A DNA stretch of 64,000 nucleotides from Macquaria australasica (GCA_005408345.1 SEMN01001321.1:1-64000), one strand, 5' to 3'. Positions 37,014-49,222 are shown, numbered from the stretch's first letter. Made by a program: numbers and translations. Notes: generated from the letters alone by a model not told the origin.

Positions 37014-40000
37014 TCACTTTTTGGCAGCGGAGGTTCTGGCTCGATTCAACCTGTCAATCAACAGGCGGTCAGAGGCGGAGCATCTGGAGAGGACCGCCCC
37101 CATCTCTGATTCGTTCTTGTGTTCGATGGCAGCGTCCGCCGCCCCCTCAAGATCACTGGCAGGAAGAGAAGAAGAAGAGTTACCCGAGTGGTCAGGTCTC
37201 ACCTGTCTGATGATGTCAAAGGTGTTCTGAGTCTTACCTGACGGCCAGGTGAGCTTTAACCTTCTGCTCAGGTGTTACCTTGGAAACGTACTTCTTGGCT
37301 TCGTACTTGTTGTTACTCTTCATGCAAACTTCAACAAACGCCTGAAGAAGAGACAATGTTACCAATCATGAGAAATGTAGTTCAATCTTTATGTAAAATT
37401 AATATGATAATCATTAAATATATATTTAAATTGACAGGTTGACGAGGCTAACAAGGGGGCGGGGCATCTTCTTACCAGATAGCCAATAGGAGACTTCTTG
37501 CTCTTTGAGAACTTCTCTAACTCCTCCCACTCCTCCTTCTCTGCCAGAGACTTCAGTTTTAACCACCAATACCTGCACAGGTAGACAGGCAGAGAGACAC
37601 AACAGTGAGAAAGAGACAGGTAGACGGACAGGTGGAGGGACACTGAAGAACATGTACATGTAAGTGAATGTCCAGTTCAATTATATATAGTAAAAGATGT
37701 CAGTCAAAGTGACGGCACTGAAAGCAGTTGAAGTGAGTGTGACAATGCATTGTATGAAACTGAAAACGCCTTAAAGCTGGGGTAGGCAGTTTTCTTTTGG
37801 CATATTTGTATTTGGCATATTGTAATTCAAGTGGTCTGAGAGCAGACCTCTACTTCAGCCCCCCCTCTTGCCTCTGTTTTCAGGCTTCAGAAAATCTATC
37901 CTGTGATGGGAGACATTATCCTGTGTTCGTATTGGCTAAGCTACAAGAGCAGATGTGTCTACACGTCCCTTCAGACGGTGAAAACCTGATTCAGTGGAGG
38001 AAAATCCTGCAACTTGTGACAAATGTCCAACACCTCCTTTGCGTACAGCGGTGTATAGAACAAAACAACACGTCCTGGCTCCACACGGAGCTTCAGGCTC
38101 ATTATGTTCGATGCCATGGCGCTCATAACGACGAGTGGCAAAGAGGCACAGTGGGGAATAACTGTTGACGGGGGACAGTGGTGTGTGTGTGGTGTACTAG
38201 CCTCTCTTCCTGCTGCTGGATGGCATTGTGGGTTTGGTGGGAGGGGCTTAGCGGAGTGATATGAGGCAGCAGAGAGAGGCGGAAGGTTTTGCCTAGGTTG
38301 CACAGATTCTGCCTACCCCAGCTTTAAATGAGCATAAAACCTGAACTGCGCTTAAAGAAAAACGACATTCATGAAAAAGCTGAAGTAATATGATGAAGGT
38401 CAAAAGGTTGATACTCATTTTAAGTTTGAATAAAATATCAAGGTGAAATTATGAACGAGTATGAAGGGTTCAAAGACAGTCTGTCCATCAAAGCATCTCT
38501 GAAGGCGAGCTCACCAATGAGCTGATAAACATCCTTTTGATTGTGTTACCTGAAAATCATGTGTTGAGCCAATCATAGCAGAGAGAGCAGCGATATCACC
38601 TCCTGAATGTCTCACCTTTTGTCGGGAACTCTGAAGTCTCTGTAAAGTTGTTCTGCTTGTTTGTGGAGTCCTAAAGCCAGCAGAGCCTCCATGGTCGCCT
38701 GCAGAAACAGGACACACAGGAAGTGACATCACAAGATAGGCAGTGACTACATCATGGACACAGTTTTTAACTGGTAACATTTGTTCAACTTAAGAAACAA
38801 CCCCACGGTCTTGGAGAAAACATGATTTGTATAGCAGTGTGTTGAGTAGTGTAGTGTCATCTGATTTCTGCTGTCAAACTGAACAGACAACCTTTTAAAA
38901 GGTTAGAATTACCTGTTGTATACATATGGCCCCGCCCCTTTCGGAGCAGTCCCAGTAGCCCCGCCCCTTTAACCAGTACTTTAGAGGTGGTCCCAGTAAC
39001 CCCGCCTCTTTCGTTACCTGTAGAGACAGTCCCAGTAGCCCTGCCCCTTTCTCGTCGTCCAGTTTGCGTTGGACGCGAAGGAGACGCATCTCGTCCTCTG
39101 TGGCCTGAAGACAAAATTTTCTTTAAATGAAAGCTCTGAATAGAGCAGGTGTCTGTAATTTAAACTACCTGCTGTCTGTCATTAATGTAAACACATTAGT
39201 CTTTATTAACAGGAAAACCACAGTCCACTCTGCATCTTTCCAAACATCAAAATGAGACAGAGTGATGGTTCTTTTTGTATAAACCATCTTTGATTGATCA
39301 TATTTACAGTTTATTTTGTGCTTCTGTCCACAGTTGTCTGAATCTGTAGCAAACTGTTGTCATTATATCCAATGAGATGAACTTATATACAGTTTATTTA
39401 GACATTAAAATACATCGTCAATGCTGTAAGTTGTATTCAAAAAGTAACTGAACTCTAAGTTTGTAAATTACAAGCACAGTCACGTTATCACACCATCTAT
39501 TGATCCTGGTCCCAGACTAAACCTGAGACCCTGACCCCGAACTACGAGGCCCCGGCAGGTTCCGCTTTACATGTCGGCTGGTAATAAAACATCATGCGAG
39601 TGAACCGTGAGCCGTTATCGGCCGGTTTACATGTTAAAATCAGTCTTCGATCATGTTATATAAATTACTGTATATATTCCAACAGTTTTAATATAAAAGA
39701 TTAATGGTGTGAGTTTCACCTTTGCAGCAAACTCGTTCTTCGCCTTGTTGTATTCATCGACAGCACTCTGCAGGAGAGACAGGCGGCTCTCTAACCTCTG
39801 CACACAGAGAGACAGGCAGAGGGAGAGAGACAGACATATGTCAGTTGATATAAATCAGAATCACTTCATGAACAGCTGACGATCAGCTGATGATTTCATA
39901 GCAGTTAAATCAGATCTGCTGCCACACACACAGTGCCACACTTGATCTGCTTTACTTTCAGAGTCTGACTGGAAGCAGACTGAGACCCGACTGTTTAGTT

Positions 40001-43000
40001 CATATCAGAGTTTGATTGACAGCTTCTACACCAGAACAAGCAAACAAACCCAACAGGTGAAGGATGAAAGCAGCTGGACAAAAAGTGTTGTTGTCACCTT
40101 TTCTCTGTAACTGGCAGTAACGTAGTAGTTGGCCAGTTCCTGGTGATCATCGTCCTGGTTATAAAGATCCTTCAGAGTTTCCTGTTCCTGCAGCTTACAG
40201 AACTGACAACACAAAAACAAACCAGGGGTTAACCAACCACAGGTTAACGGTACTAAAACTTTTTTCCTAAATGGATTTCATTTTCTTTGTTTTAATTTCT
40301 TCTTATTTTAAAAAGTGCTCCAGAAATGAAGATATCACTATAATGAATAAATCAGATTAAGAGGAAGATGAAGATGAGGAAGAGTACCTGTCTGTAGAGG
40401 CTGAGAGCGATCGGTTGGTTCCTCAGAGTCATAAAGAAATCTCCTCGGTTCATCTCATTCTTCAGGTAAGTCACCACCGTGTAAACTGAAAACACAGGAA
40501 ACCATCCGTGTGACATCATCTACCTGTCAGACAGGTGGTGGGCGGGGCTAACACAGGTATTTGTATTATTGGCCGCTGCTTTTGTTGAAAATTCCGACAA
40601 AGACGCAAAGGCTTTATTTTAACACCAGAACTGCGGTGCCTTTATCAGCAATGGCTTTGATGCACGTTAGTGAGGTGATGGGGGGGGCAACATGTTCAGT
40701 TTCTGCAAGATCAAGGTCAGCAAGATATTCGTGAGGCAAACGAATGTGTGTTTGTAAAGAAAGCTCGGTTAGCTTGAGTTCCAGGAGTAAACAGGACTGG
40801 ATATCGAAGCTCCAGAGCTACTTTTTGAGCGCCGGTACTCGACAGGTCCTTTAGAAAGCAGAAATTCCCATTTCATCTGATTAACCAATCCAAAATTTTA
40901 ATTCAATTTCAATTTATTTTATTTATATAGCACATTTAAAACAACCATAGTTGACCAAAGTGCTGCACAATTATAATAAAGAACAGAACAAGAAAGAACA
41001 AAGTAATACAAACATTCATATTAATTGTGTAAAAACACTGAATGAGACTATCGATCAAACTCTAAAAATAAGATAAAATAAAATAAAAACAGCCATATTT
41101 CAGGTGGTGTTAAAAGCCACCGAATAAAAATAAGTTTTGAGACGTAAAAACAGTCAAAGATTAATTTGGGAGCCACAACAGAAAATGCACAATCACCTCT
41201 ATGCTTAAGTTTTGATCTAGGGACATCTAAGAGCAGCTGGTCTGCTGATCTTAGAGATCTGATTGGCATGTGTAGCTACAACAGCTCAGACAGATAGGAG
41301 GGGGCTAGGTCATGTATAGATTTAAAAATGAAAGTAACATTTTAATCAATCGTTTAATTTCACTGGGAGCCAATGGAGAGTAGCAAGTATAGGGATAGTA
41401 ATTCGTTCTCGTTTCCTTGTTTTTGTTAGTACCCGGGCAGCTGCATTTTGAACAAGTTGCAACCGCTGTAATGATGCTTGACTAACACCAGTATATAGGG
41501 CATTGCAATAATCCAATCTTGAAGAAATAAAACCATGTATGACCTTCTCAAAATTTTCAGTGGACAGGAAACCTTTGACTTTAGATAGTTGCTGTAACTG
41601 AAAAAAAACAGACTTTACAACAGAATTAATCTGTTTTTCCATCTTTAGGTCGCAGTCCATAATCACCCCAAGATTTTTACAGTAGATTTCTTGTACTGTT
41701 TAAGGAAGCATAAATCGATCTGCTTAGGATCGCTAACCCCGCTTGGGTTAACCAGTAATATTTCAGTTTTACTTTCATTTAGATTAAGGAAATTCATGGC
41801 CATCCATGCTTTCACGTCATTCAAGCAATCTGTCAAGTGGCTTAAATTTGATGCAGTTTCGTTTCAGCGGTAAATAGATCTTAATAAATCTTAATAAGTG
41901 GTTGCACATAGGCATGTTTAAAGTGTAAAGGAACAGTACCAGACATGAGACTGCTATTAACGATTCCTTGGATGTGTGGACCAATGCACCAAAGGATATG
42001 TTTTAATAGTCGTGGAGGAATAACATCTGTTGGACAGGTTGCAGGTTTCAGTTTACCAATAACATCAATAAGATGAGTAAGAGAAACAGGTTCCAGATTG
42101 TATAATGCAGCTAAACAGCTATTATTTATAGACAAATTGGCTGAAAGGTGATGGATAGCATCCCGGATATTTGTGATTTTATTTACAAAGAAATTAAGAA
42201 ATTTATCACAAATGTCAGCTGATCCGCCTAAACAAGCACTCTGAGGCAAAGTTAAAGCGGCATTTATCGTGCTAAAGTGGGTAAGAGGATCACTACAACG
42301 TTTTACCATAATCCCAGAGAAAAAAGTTTTTTCTTCTTTAACCACTTATTGATCATTTCTCCAACTGTCTCTTAGCACTTCAAAGAAAACCTGCAGTTTA
42401 CTTTGTTTCCATTTACGCTCAGCCTTACAGCATTCCCGTCTGGCTGCACGAGTGATGTCATTTATCCATGGTTCAGATTTATGTTTGAGCTGTGCAGATC
42501 TAACCGGCGCTATGGAATCAAGCATGATCTGACAGTTTGAATAAAAGAAGGATGTCTGCTCCTCTGTGTCCAGTGACAAAGAATATCCAGAGTGCGTTCC
42601 AGCAATATCATTAAAAGCTTTACAAAACTGAGCAGCAGTGGAGGACGTGATTTTGCGGTAGCTGCATGTTTGTGCAGACCGCTTAACGATAGGACACAAT
42701 AGGGAGATCTCAAACAAGACAGGCGTGTGGTCAGAAAAGTTTTGAACAGTTAATCCATATGTGAAAACGAGATCTAGCATGTGTCCGTGTTCTTGTGTAG
42801 GTCCTCTCACCACTTGAGTTAGATTAAAAGAGTCAATGAGATTTAAAAAGTCTGTAGCCATGGGCCTTGTAGGCCAACAATCAAAACGCGTCATAGTGCG
42901 TCATAATCCCAGCAAAGAAGTCTGCAAACTCATTCATAAAATGCTTATTATATTTGGGTGGCCGGTAAATTACTGCGCACAACAGTGGATGTTGTTGGTC

Positions 43001-46000
43001 AATTTCAAACATGTTCGTTTCAAAGCTGGAATAAGAGTTTTCAAATAAGAGTTTCAAAATGTAGTAAAGCCTCAGAGTGAAATCATCTGCACTCTAAAAG
43101 GTGCGCGCACAAACTGTATGCGGCCACGCCACGCACGTTGTCCAGCCTTTACCACCTTTGTCTCAAAAGGCTCCAGGAAAAAGCCTGTAACACTCACCCA
43201 GGTCAGTGTCTCCACTCTCCACAGCTTTACTGAGAGCCAGCTGACTCCTCTTCATCTTCAGCAGCAGAGGAACCTGTTCTCCAGACCGAGCCTCGAAGTC
43301 CAACAACTGATACAGAGAAAATATAACAAACATTCTGACAACTGTCCAGAGTTCAGAGGCATGAAACACAAAACTGAAGCAGGATATTACACACACACAC
43401 CATTCCCATTAAAAAGACATGCTTTTTCTGTGCATTCAGGGCACTTTAAAACTGAAATGTGCTCCATCAGCAGTGCAGTGAGTGAATGAGCTGTCAGCAG
43501 CTCCTGTCTGCATGGATGTTCAGACAACTATCACTGGATCACTGTGATACTGAAGAAAAGCTCTTTGTTCTTTCTGGACGTTTGTTCTGGACGGACATCA
43601 GAGATAATGAGAAGTCTCACTGAATGATTCAATATGAGCTTCATGTCTGAGTTCAGACCTGACTGAGTGAGGAGGAGGAGGTGGTGGTGGTCCTGGTCCA
43701 CCTTTATACTGTACTTTGACTACTTGACTGTCTGTCTGCTTGATGCACCTGATGTGTGTTATTGGCATCGACTGACACGACTCCTCGAGTCACAGACAGA
43801 CTTATATGCTAGTGCTGCTCAGGCTCATGAAGGTTCGTACGATTTACCGTTATAATATTCTGTGTTTATCTCGCTGTTACAGTTACGTACAGTCACATGT
43901 TGTAGTGTCACACGGTTACTGAACAGATATTGTTGTGACATCACATGACGGTGTGGATAGAATATACAGAAATGTATCATATTATAAATGATGTGTGAAT
44001 AACGTCTGACAGTCAGGTACCTTGATGGCGAGCTCAGTGCGTCCACATTCGTAAGCTTTAGCTGCGATGTGCGAGTAAGACACACCAGGTGAGTCTCCCA
44101 CCTTCACACATACCGCTCGGGCAATGGCCTCGTCCGATAGGTCCTTCTGCTGCACCTGAACACACCCACAACCAACATCACACATCAAACAGGCGAGTTC
44201 TGCAGGTAAATCAGACTGAACAAAGAGACAGGTGGGACAGGTTACCTTGCATGAAGCCCAGTGTTTGAGGACTCTGCTGACTCCCTGATAATCTGGAATC
44301 TTCAGGTAACGACAGATTTCTATCGCCAACGGATAAAACTGTCGATACACCAACCTGAGGGGACAGACAGGTACAGAGAGGCAGACAGGTGAGAAGCAGA
44401 CAGGTACAGACAGACGAGAGAGACAAATGGGTAGAGAAACAGCTACAGAGCGAGAGAGACAGACAGGTTCAGAGAGATAGACTGGATGAGCTGACTCACC
44501 TGTCGATCAGCACCTGTAGAGTCATCTGTTTGAATCTGAGGTCAGAGGTCAAGGAGCTCGTCACCATGGTAACGGAGTGAAAGTGTGACTCTACTGAAAT
44601 CTGTGACAGGAGACGATCTGACATATGATTTGTCGGTAGTCAAACACTAGATGATGACATCACAGTCACTGTTATTTAACCAAACAGACTTTTAGACTAA
44701 AGACCACTGAACACCACATTTCCCATGATGCACCGGTGCAGTGTGTGAGGATACTGAGTGTGTGTGAGCGGCAGCCCCACGCCGCTCTCTCTGACAGCGT
44801 TCAGCACTCTGAGTTCTCTGCAGGTCGACACAAACGGATCCGGACTGAAGTCGGTCAGAAAACACTTCCCAAACGACGCCGCCTGGTGGACGAAACACGC
44901 CGTTACACTGCAGAACACTGACACAGAACAAACTGTGTGTTCAGTGGGTTCTCACCCTCAGCAGGGATTTCTGGGTGTTGGTGTCGTATTCGTGCCCTGC
45001 TGCCTCCACACACTGTCTGACTGCTTCTCCCAGCATGCTTTGCTCCTTGATCTCCCTCAAGTACTCATCAGCCTTCTGACTCGACTTCTACAAACCCAAA
45101 AACACACGACAGAAATCAGAGACAAATATTTAAACTTGTATCAGACAGACAGGTGTTCAGACAGACAGGTTCCTACCTCATACTCCCTGTGGGCTTCCAG
45201 CAGCAGAGCTCCAGGAGCCATGGAAGCGATCTTGAAGATGTCCTGACAGACCAGAGGAACCTCCTGAAGCAGCTCCTGATTGGTAGAGCTGATGATCCGA
45301 ACTCCGTCCAGCTCTCCGACCAAAACACATTGATCCTCTATGGAGAACCTGAGGTCAAGGGTCAAGGGTCAAACAGGGGTCAAACATCACCTGACTAGAG
45401 AACAACTCAAAAGAAGAGGTCACCTGATACACCTGAACAAGGTTCTTTAACCTAATACTAGCTTAGCGAGCTTCAGGAGAACATCAACAAGATTCAGGAG
45501 AACCTTAACAACATTAATGAACGTCTGGAGTACCTTCACAAGCCATTGGAGCACCAGTCTGAACTGGTTTGGTTCCAGTCTGAACTGGTTTAAAGGATAC
45601 TGGATGGTGTCATTACAGACTCCAGCCACCATGAGCAGTCTGTCCCACATTAACACCACAGACGGCTGCTGACTCTTCGGTCTGCGACACCTGGACAAGT
45701 AGAGAGGGTCAGACAGGTTACAACAGACAAAGAGATATGTAAAGCGATAGAGAGACAGGTAAGGCAGGCAGACAGTAAATAAGCGGACAAACATAGGTAA
45801 ACAGGTATGCAGACAGGTAAATATATAGAAAGACAGACAGACAGGCAGGCAGGCAGGCAGACAGATGTGTAAATAGGCAGACAGAGAGACAGGTGTACAT
45901 ACCAGACCATCTGTTTGGGAGGCGTTGGCTCTTTGGTGTTGACTTCACACAGTTTGTCCTGCAGACACAGAATCACCTGTCAGTCAACCACACAGACCCC

Positions 46001-48892
46001 ACCCCCTCAGGTTTGATCAAACAGCTGACTGGACAGGAGCAGCTCACCTGAAGGTGGGAGGAGCCTGTCCACAGGTGTCCAGTGTCAGTGAAGAGAGCCA
46101 GGTATTTATAGCTGAAAGACACAGACATGTGGACAATACTGCCGGCCTGAGGGCCGAGACCTGGAGGACACTGAAGACAGACAGGCAGAAAGACAGACAG
46201 GTCAGGTTAGTTACCTGTCTGTCTACCTGTCTGACCAGTTTGTATCTGTACTTGTCTGTCTGTTATAACTAAAAGACACAGACATGTGGAAGGTACTGCC
46301 GGCCTGAGGACTGAAGACCTGGAGGACACTGAAGACAGACAGACAGGTATCTAACCTCTCTCTCCAACTGTCTGTCTGTCTGTGTGTCTCTAACTGTTTG
46401 TCTGTCTAACTGTCTCACCACAGCAGTACAGGACGTGTTGTCCAGGATGTAGAGTTCAGGTCCGTTGGACAGCAGGACTTTAGTCTGTCTGTCCTGAGTG
46501 AGGACGACCCAGCAGGACGGCTTCCCCTGCAGACCTGAGGACAGACAGACAGGTCAAGATAAGATCAGATATACTTTATTGTGCCCAATGGGAAATTTGG
46601 CTCATCCTACAACACAAATACAAGAGACAGACAGGTCAGGGAGACAGACAGACAGAGGTAACAGACAAAGAGACAGACAGACAGGTGAGAGAGACAGGTA
46701 CAAATAAACAGATAGGTTCAGAGAGAGACAGACAGTCAGGTACAGAGACAGACAGACAGGTTTACAGTGTTTGAGTTTTTCCATTTAGGTTGGGCTTATT
46801 CAAATCTGTCAGAGTAAAAGCACAGGTGAACCAGGTGTTACCTGGGACTTCAGGTAACCTCCGGAGCTTCAGGTCATCGATGTTGGTTGCCAAGGTAAAG
46901 CGGGAGGAGCCTGTTACTATGGCGACGCCTGTTCCATAAGGAGAGTGGAACACTTTGGCTTCTAACACCTGACTCTGGACCACTTCCTGTTAAAGACAAC
47001 AAGATATTCAGGTCCAAACTCTACCAACTAACTAGTAGTTAGTTCACATGTTAACGAACTAGTTAACAGACGAGTTCACGGACTGACCTGTCCCATACTG
47101 AAGTGTCTCTTGAAGGATCCGAACAGGTCGTAGATCAGAACTGATCCGTCCTCCTGAATACACAATAGCTCGTCACTGACCGTCCAGCCCAAGTGGACCA
47201 CAGGACCACTCTTCCACTGACAGAGAGAGAGACAGGTACCTCATTACAGACCGTCTAGCACCATTATTACACATTACAGTACTATACACCCCATTCTACA
47301 AAGTAATGTCTAATATACTACACTAGTACTATACAATTTGACTACACAGTACTACAAAGTAATTATACTGCACATAGTACTAAACTGTGTACTTTATACA
47401 TTAGCATACTACGTGTTACTAAATATTAAACTACTACATACTATATTATTACACATTATACTACTAAACATAGTAATCTGGAGTACTATGTAATACTGCA
47501 TGTTACTAAATATTAAACAAGTGTCGACTACTGTCCTGGCGAGCGAGGACAGAAGCTGATTGGTTAATGATGAAGTGAATATTTACCGGAAAGCTGGTGA
47601 TGGCAACTCCAGACGCAGAATAAATCTCTAACTGAGGACGAGAACTGGGAGAACGTCTGTGAGGTTCTCTGAGGAGAGCTGGCAGACAGACAGGCAGGCA
47701 GACAGGCAGACGGACAGGTAGACAGGCAGGCAGGCAAGCAGACAGACAGGCAGACAGGTAGAGAGACAGACAGACAGGTAGAGAGACAGACAGACAGGCA
47801 GACAGACAGGCAGGCAGACAGGCAGGCAGGCAGACAGACAGGCAGACAGGTAGAGAGACAGGCAGACAGGCAAGCAGGCAGGCAGGCAGGCAGACAGACA
47901 GGCAGGCAGGCAGACAGACAGACAGGCAGACAGACAGACAGACAGACAGGCAGGCAGACAGGCAGGTAGACAGGCAGACAGACAGACAGACAGGTAGACA
48001 GACAGGCAGGCAGAGAGACAGACAGACAGGTAGACAGGCAGACAGACAGACAGGTAGAGAGACAGACAGACAGGTAGACAGGCAGACAGACAGACAGACA
48101 GACAGACAGGCAGACAGACGGACAGGCAGGCAGGCAGGCAGGCAGGCAGACAGACAGGTAGAGAGACAGGTAGACAGGCAGGCAGGCAGACAGACAGGCA
48201 GACAGGTAGAGAGACAGGCAGACAGACAGACAGGTAGAGAGACAGACAGGCAGGCAGACAGACAGGCAGGCAGACAGGTAGAGAGACAGGCAGGCAGACA
48301 GACAGGTAGAGAGACAGACAGACAGGTAGAGAGACAGACAGACAGGTAGAGAGGCAGACAGACAGACAGGTAGAGAGACAGACAGACAGGTAGAGAGGCA
48401 GGCAGACAGACAGACAGGTAGAGAGACAGGCAGGCAGACAGACAGGTAGAGAGACAGACAGACAGGTAGAGAGGCAGACAGACAGACAGGTAGAGAGACA
48501 GACAGACAGGCAGACAGACAGGCTTGTTACCGTCTGTTTATTCTTCACTAAGTTCACGGTTACAGAGATTTCCGTTTGACGCTCTGGTTCCAGATTACTG
48601 ACGTTCTTTAATAATTTGTCCTCTGTGCCGTTTGACGAACTCTACACACACGAAAACATTTAATACCAGCAGAACATCATTTCACACATCTGGACTTTGG
48701 AAACGTTTTTCTAAAGATTTAATACTTCTTTTTGGTTTTCATCACCATTAAAACGTATTTAATGTTTAGTGTGTGTGAGAGAGTGTGTGTGTGTACCTAT
48801 CGGTCCTCCATATGGAGCTGCAGCCACCAGACAGTCTCTGAGTCCGTCCCTCAAGTTCCAACACATCTCATACAGCTCGGTCTTCCTGCGCG

Positions 48893-48948
<56 letters not shown>

Positions 48949-49222
48949 GCATCACGTTAATGTTCAACTCTCCATTTCAATCCAGACTCTGTCATGAACA
49001 CACCTGTTCAAACACAGCAGGTAGCGTGAAGCTAACGTCAGCAGTGTCACATGACGAGCAGGATAACAATGCTAACAGGCGGCTAACAGGCGGCTAACAG
49101 CCCTGTTCACACTTTAAAACGGGCTCGGCTGAGACCGGGTCTGCAGGAAGTACCCTAACCCTCTGCACTGACCGATAAAAAGCTTCTCCCAGCGGGTTCC
49201 AGTTGGCTGTGATGAACGCCAT
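37014..49222 (-). CDS. vps16: Vacuolar protein sorting-associated protein 16
   Basis: Twenty-four coding exons: 49173-49222, 48797-48885, 47587-47678, 47088-47216, 46842-46986, 46419-46534, 46048-46170, 45903-45958, 45601-45690, 45177-45348, 44956-45087, 44755-44882, 44500-44535, 44246-44354, 44021-44155, 43198-43306, 40388-40485, 40098-40202, 39720-39797, 39018-39104, 38616-38698, 37476-37572, 37238-37341, 37014-37155. Sum 2505 bp, 834 aa (human 839); phases agree at every junction. VPS16 is a core subunit of the HOPS and CORVET tethering complexes on endosomes and lysosomes and carries the SM protein VPS33. It starts MAFITANWNPLGEAFYR, has an N-terminal beta-propeller (to about 420; RLPEVPGLQGKPSCW), then an alpha-solenoid with GVSYSHIAAKAYECGRTELA, SGEQVPLLLKMKRSQLALSK, DLYNQDDDHQEL and ELEKFSKSKKSPIGYL. 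It ends ARTSAAKK. No broken exon was seen. A cavin2 promoter lies head-to-head. Confidence 0.97.
37771..38327. mobile_element. Non-autonomous TTAA-flanked DNA element (MITE) in vps16 intron 21
   Basis: A perfect 19-bp terminal inverted repeat, TTAAAGCTGGGGTAGGCAG, begins at 37771 and its complement ends at 38327. The outer TTAA on both sides is the target duplication expected for piggyBac-type transposition. The 557-bp interior has no transposase; the 123-codon open frame inside (37797-38168, plus) shows no recognised motif. It sits between vps16 exons 21 and 22. Confidence 0.8.
38928..39052 (-). repeat. Tandem copies of the vps16 exon 20 donor end
   Basis: On the vps16 strand, AAAGGGGCAGGGCTACTGGG at the end of exon 20 recurs as AAAGAGGCGGGGTTACTGGG and AAAGGGGCGGGGCTACTGGG in the adjoining intron, plus a partial fourth copy. 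The repeat spans the last 33 exon bases and the start of the intron, so it derives from the coding end of the exon. The frame stays open through all copies. Confidence 0.8.
40905..43090 (-). mobile_element. Internally deleted L2-like LINE in vps16 intron 16
   Basis: In minus orientation the element shows an endonuclease segment (AVIYRPPKYNKHFMNEFADF, VVRGPTQEHGHMLDLVF, NFSDHTPVLF), then the start of the reverse transcriptase (KLKPATCPTDVIPPRLLKHI). It jumps at about 41880 to the post-catalytic part (WMAMNFLNLNESKTEILLVN, SSRLDYCNALYTGVSQASLQ, ATLHWLPV). The catalytic YADD region is missing, and frames are interrupted at 42345/42346 and elsewhere. The 3' tail at 40905-40960 (TTCAATTTCAATTTATTTTA) is typical. 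It shares transcription direction with vps16. Confidence 0.9.
46264..46328 (-). pseudogene. Dead duplicate of the start of vps16 exon 7
   Basis: On the vps16 strand, CTGTCTTCAG followed by TGTCCTCCAGGTCTTCAGTC copies the acceptor and first 60 or so bases of exon 7 (TGTCCTCCAGGTCTCGGCCC at 46170 downward). The copy carries a one-base length change and reads into a stop after about 20 codons (TTTTAGTT). It lies upstream of the functional exon in transcription order, inside intron 6. Confidence 0.85.
46558..46605. mobile_element. Retroelement-tail-like fragment in vps16 intron 5
   Basis: GATAAGATCAGATATACTTT followed by ATTGTGCCCAATGGGAAATT is a signature seen in fish retroelement tails, related to the one at 10636. 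No coding sequence accompanies it. Confidence 0.45.
47680..48528. repeat. Long compound CAGACAGG/GAGA tetranucleotide array in vps16 intron 2
   Basis: About 850 bp of mixed CAGA, CAGG and TAGAGAGA units on the plus strand. Read on the vps16 strand it is an almost uninterrupted pyrimidine-rich CTGT/CCTG/CTCTCTAC tract that ends directly at the acceptor of exon 3 (CTGTCTGCCAG, exon start 47678). A 309-codon open frame through it, made only of Leu, Ser, Val, Cys, Pro, Ala, Thr and Tyr, is a repeat artefact. Confidence 0.93.
48886..48946. repeat. CG/CA compound dinucleotide repeat at the vps16 exon 2 acceptor
   Basis: On the vps16 strand about 22 GT units pass into about 6 GC units and then directly into CAG|GAAGACC, the exon 2 acceptor (48885). 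There is no conventional pyrimidine tract. Confidence 0.92.

Noticed and set aside
47628..48557. 309-codon minus-strand open frame rich in Leu, Ser, Val, Cys and Pro
   Set aside because: It is translation of the CAGACAGG array; only its first-exon-like edge overlaps vps16 exon 3, in a different frame. No start context or motif is present.
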